From Eudromia elegans (taxonomy: Eukaryota; Chordata; Aves; Tinamiformes; Tinamidae), in NCBI GenBank assembly GCA_003342815.1, contig PTEX01000145.1, forward strand, positions 1,704,201 through 1,768,200: a stretch of DNA of 64,000 nt, written 5' to 3'. The first letter of the stretch is position 1. Each line of letters begins with the position of its first letter. This document shows positions 63,322-64,000 of this stretch, piece after piece. The notes below the pieces were generated by a model, which was given only the letters and a program-made list of their open reading frames with translations, was not told the DNA's origin and did no database searches. Made by a program: the position numbers and the translations under genes.

Positions 63322-64000
63322 TAATGACATTCTTTCAAAGGCTGCTTGGATGATCATCAGCAACATGAACTTCAGGTGAAATCAATTACAGTTTTAATAT
63401 TCTAAACCCTACACTAAGAATCAGTAGGCAAGTTCTACTCTGTACAACTTCTGGGGGTTTTGTCTCACTTTTTATCTCACGATTTTGTCTCACTTCATTT
63501 AGGAGTCAAAATCACTTCTTACTATGACTTCTCTGTAATTTTCTTCAATCCGTCAGCACAATTTCCCCATTTTCTAATATATTTATTTATGCTTTTTTTT
63601 TTACATCTTTTCAACCATAAATATATCAGGACTGGGCAACCTAACTATGTATCTGTAAACCAACAGGCACACTTATACACTGAAATAAATTATTATTAGT
63701 AATAATAATGTTATTAGTTATTATATATTAGTAACAACATTATTGGTATATTATCTGTTATGAGCTACTAATCTGAATTTCTCTGACCACCGTAATCTGG
63801 TAATTTGCTTGGTCTTTTGGAATGTTGTTTTGTTGGGGTTTTTTTGTTTGTTTGTTTGTTGTTTTGGATTGTCTTTTGGATCCCTCCTGAGAAGGGATAA
63901 CGAGATTGTTATCAAAAAGCATAACTGACCTTTAAATGAAATTACTTGTTTTAAGTAGGATTTGCTTTAGATACAAATAATCATGCCTTAAAATATAAGG

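Larger units (their letters stand above)
58339..64000 (+). other. Hyaluronidase intron, partial
   Basis: This follows the donor GTAAGC. I searched by eye for the next exon, which should encode a DLV-TxGE-ALGAxGIVIWG-like segment with the second active-site tryptophan, and did not find it before the window ends. The content is AT-rich non-coding DNA, one old CR1 copy, a 12-bp-arm inverted repeat at 60,121, a tandem duplication at 63,273 and simple repeats near 63,690-63,760 (ATT-rich) and 63,840 (GTTT). Other open frames are not recognisable. Confidence 0.7.

Noticed and set aside
1..64000. tRNA, rRNA, common snRNA, CRISPR array, operon or phage features
   Set aside because: None seen by eye. 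The window reads as vertebrate nuclear DNA. Small RNAs with weak sequence signatures could be missed without a covariance search.

Overview
The window is vertebrate nuclear DNA, almost certainly from a bird. The genes are intron-split with GT/AG splice sites. The only dispersed repeats I can identify are CR1 LINE fragments in both orientations, several ending in the ATTCTGTG-type tail typical of birds. Most of the sequence is AT-rich non-coding DNA with one strong CpG island. There is no operon, CRISPR array, insertion sequence or other prokaryotic feature.

Left part (1-26,141, minus strand): the 5' half of WASL (N-WASP), the actin-nucleation promoting factor. Four coding exons were joined by eye. 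They are exon 1 (26,028-26,141), exon 2 (3,300-3,434), exon 3 (1,963-2,049) and exon 4 (1,343-1,439). Together they give residues 1-144 plus one base of the next codon, covering the N-terminus and the WH1/EVH1 domain. Intron 1 is about 22.6 kb. The rest of the gene (basic region, GTPase-binding region, proline-rich and VCA segments) lies off the left edge.

Centre (about 25,750-27,310): a dense CpG island holding WASL exon 1, the 5' leader with a four-codon upstream ORF, and the presumed promoter. From 27.3 to 57.4 kb I find no convincing protein-coding gene. This interval holds AT-rich low-complexity DNA, simple repeats, a CR1 copy, a small isolated CpG-dense patch at 42.46-42.60 kb next to an inverted repeat, and a 14-bp-arm inverted repeat at 49.35 kb.

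Right part (57,392-64,000, plus strand): the first coding exon (306 codons from the ATG) of a SPAM1/HYAL4-type hyaluronidase. It has a signal peptide and the catalytic Asp-x-Glu motif. The remaining exons are not recognised before the window ends. WASL followed head-to-head by hyaluronidase genes matches the human 7q31 order (WASL, HYALP1, HYAL4, SPAM1), so this is conserved synteny. The two genes are functionally unrelated, one cytoplasmic actin regulation and the other secreted or surface glycan hydrolysis.

I found no convincing new biological system. The best leads are structural: a 26-bp perfect palindrome in WASL intron 1, several perfect inverted repeats with 12-14 bp arms outside genes, the orphan CpG patch, and the WASL upstream ORF.
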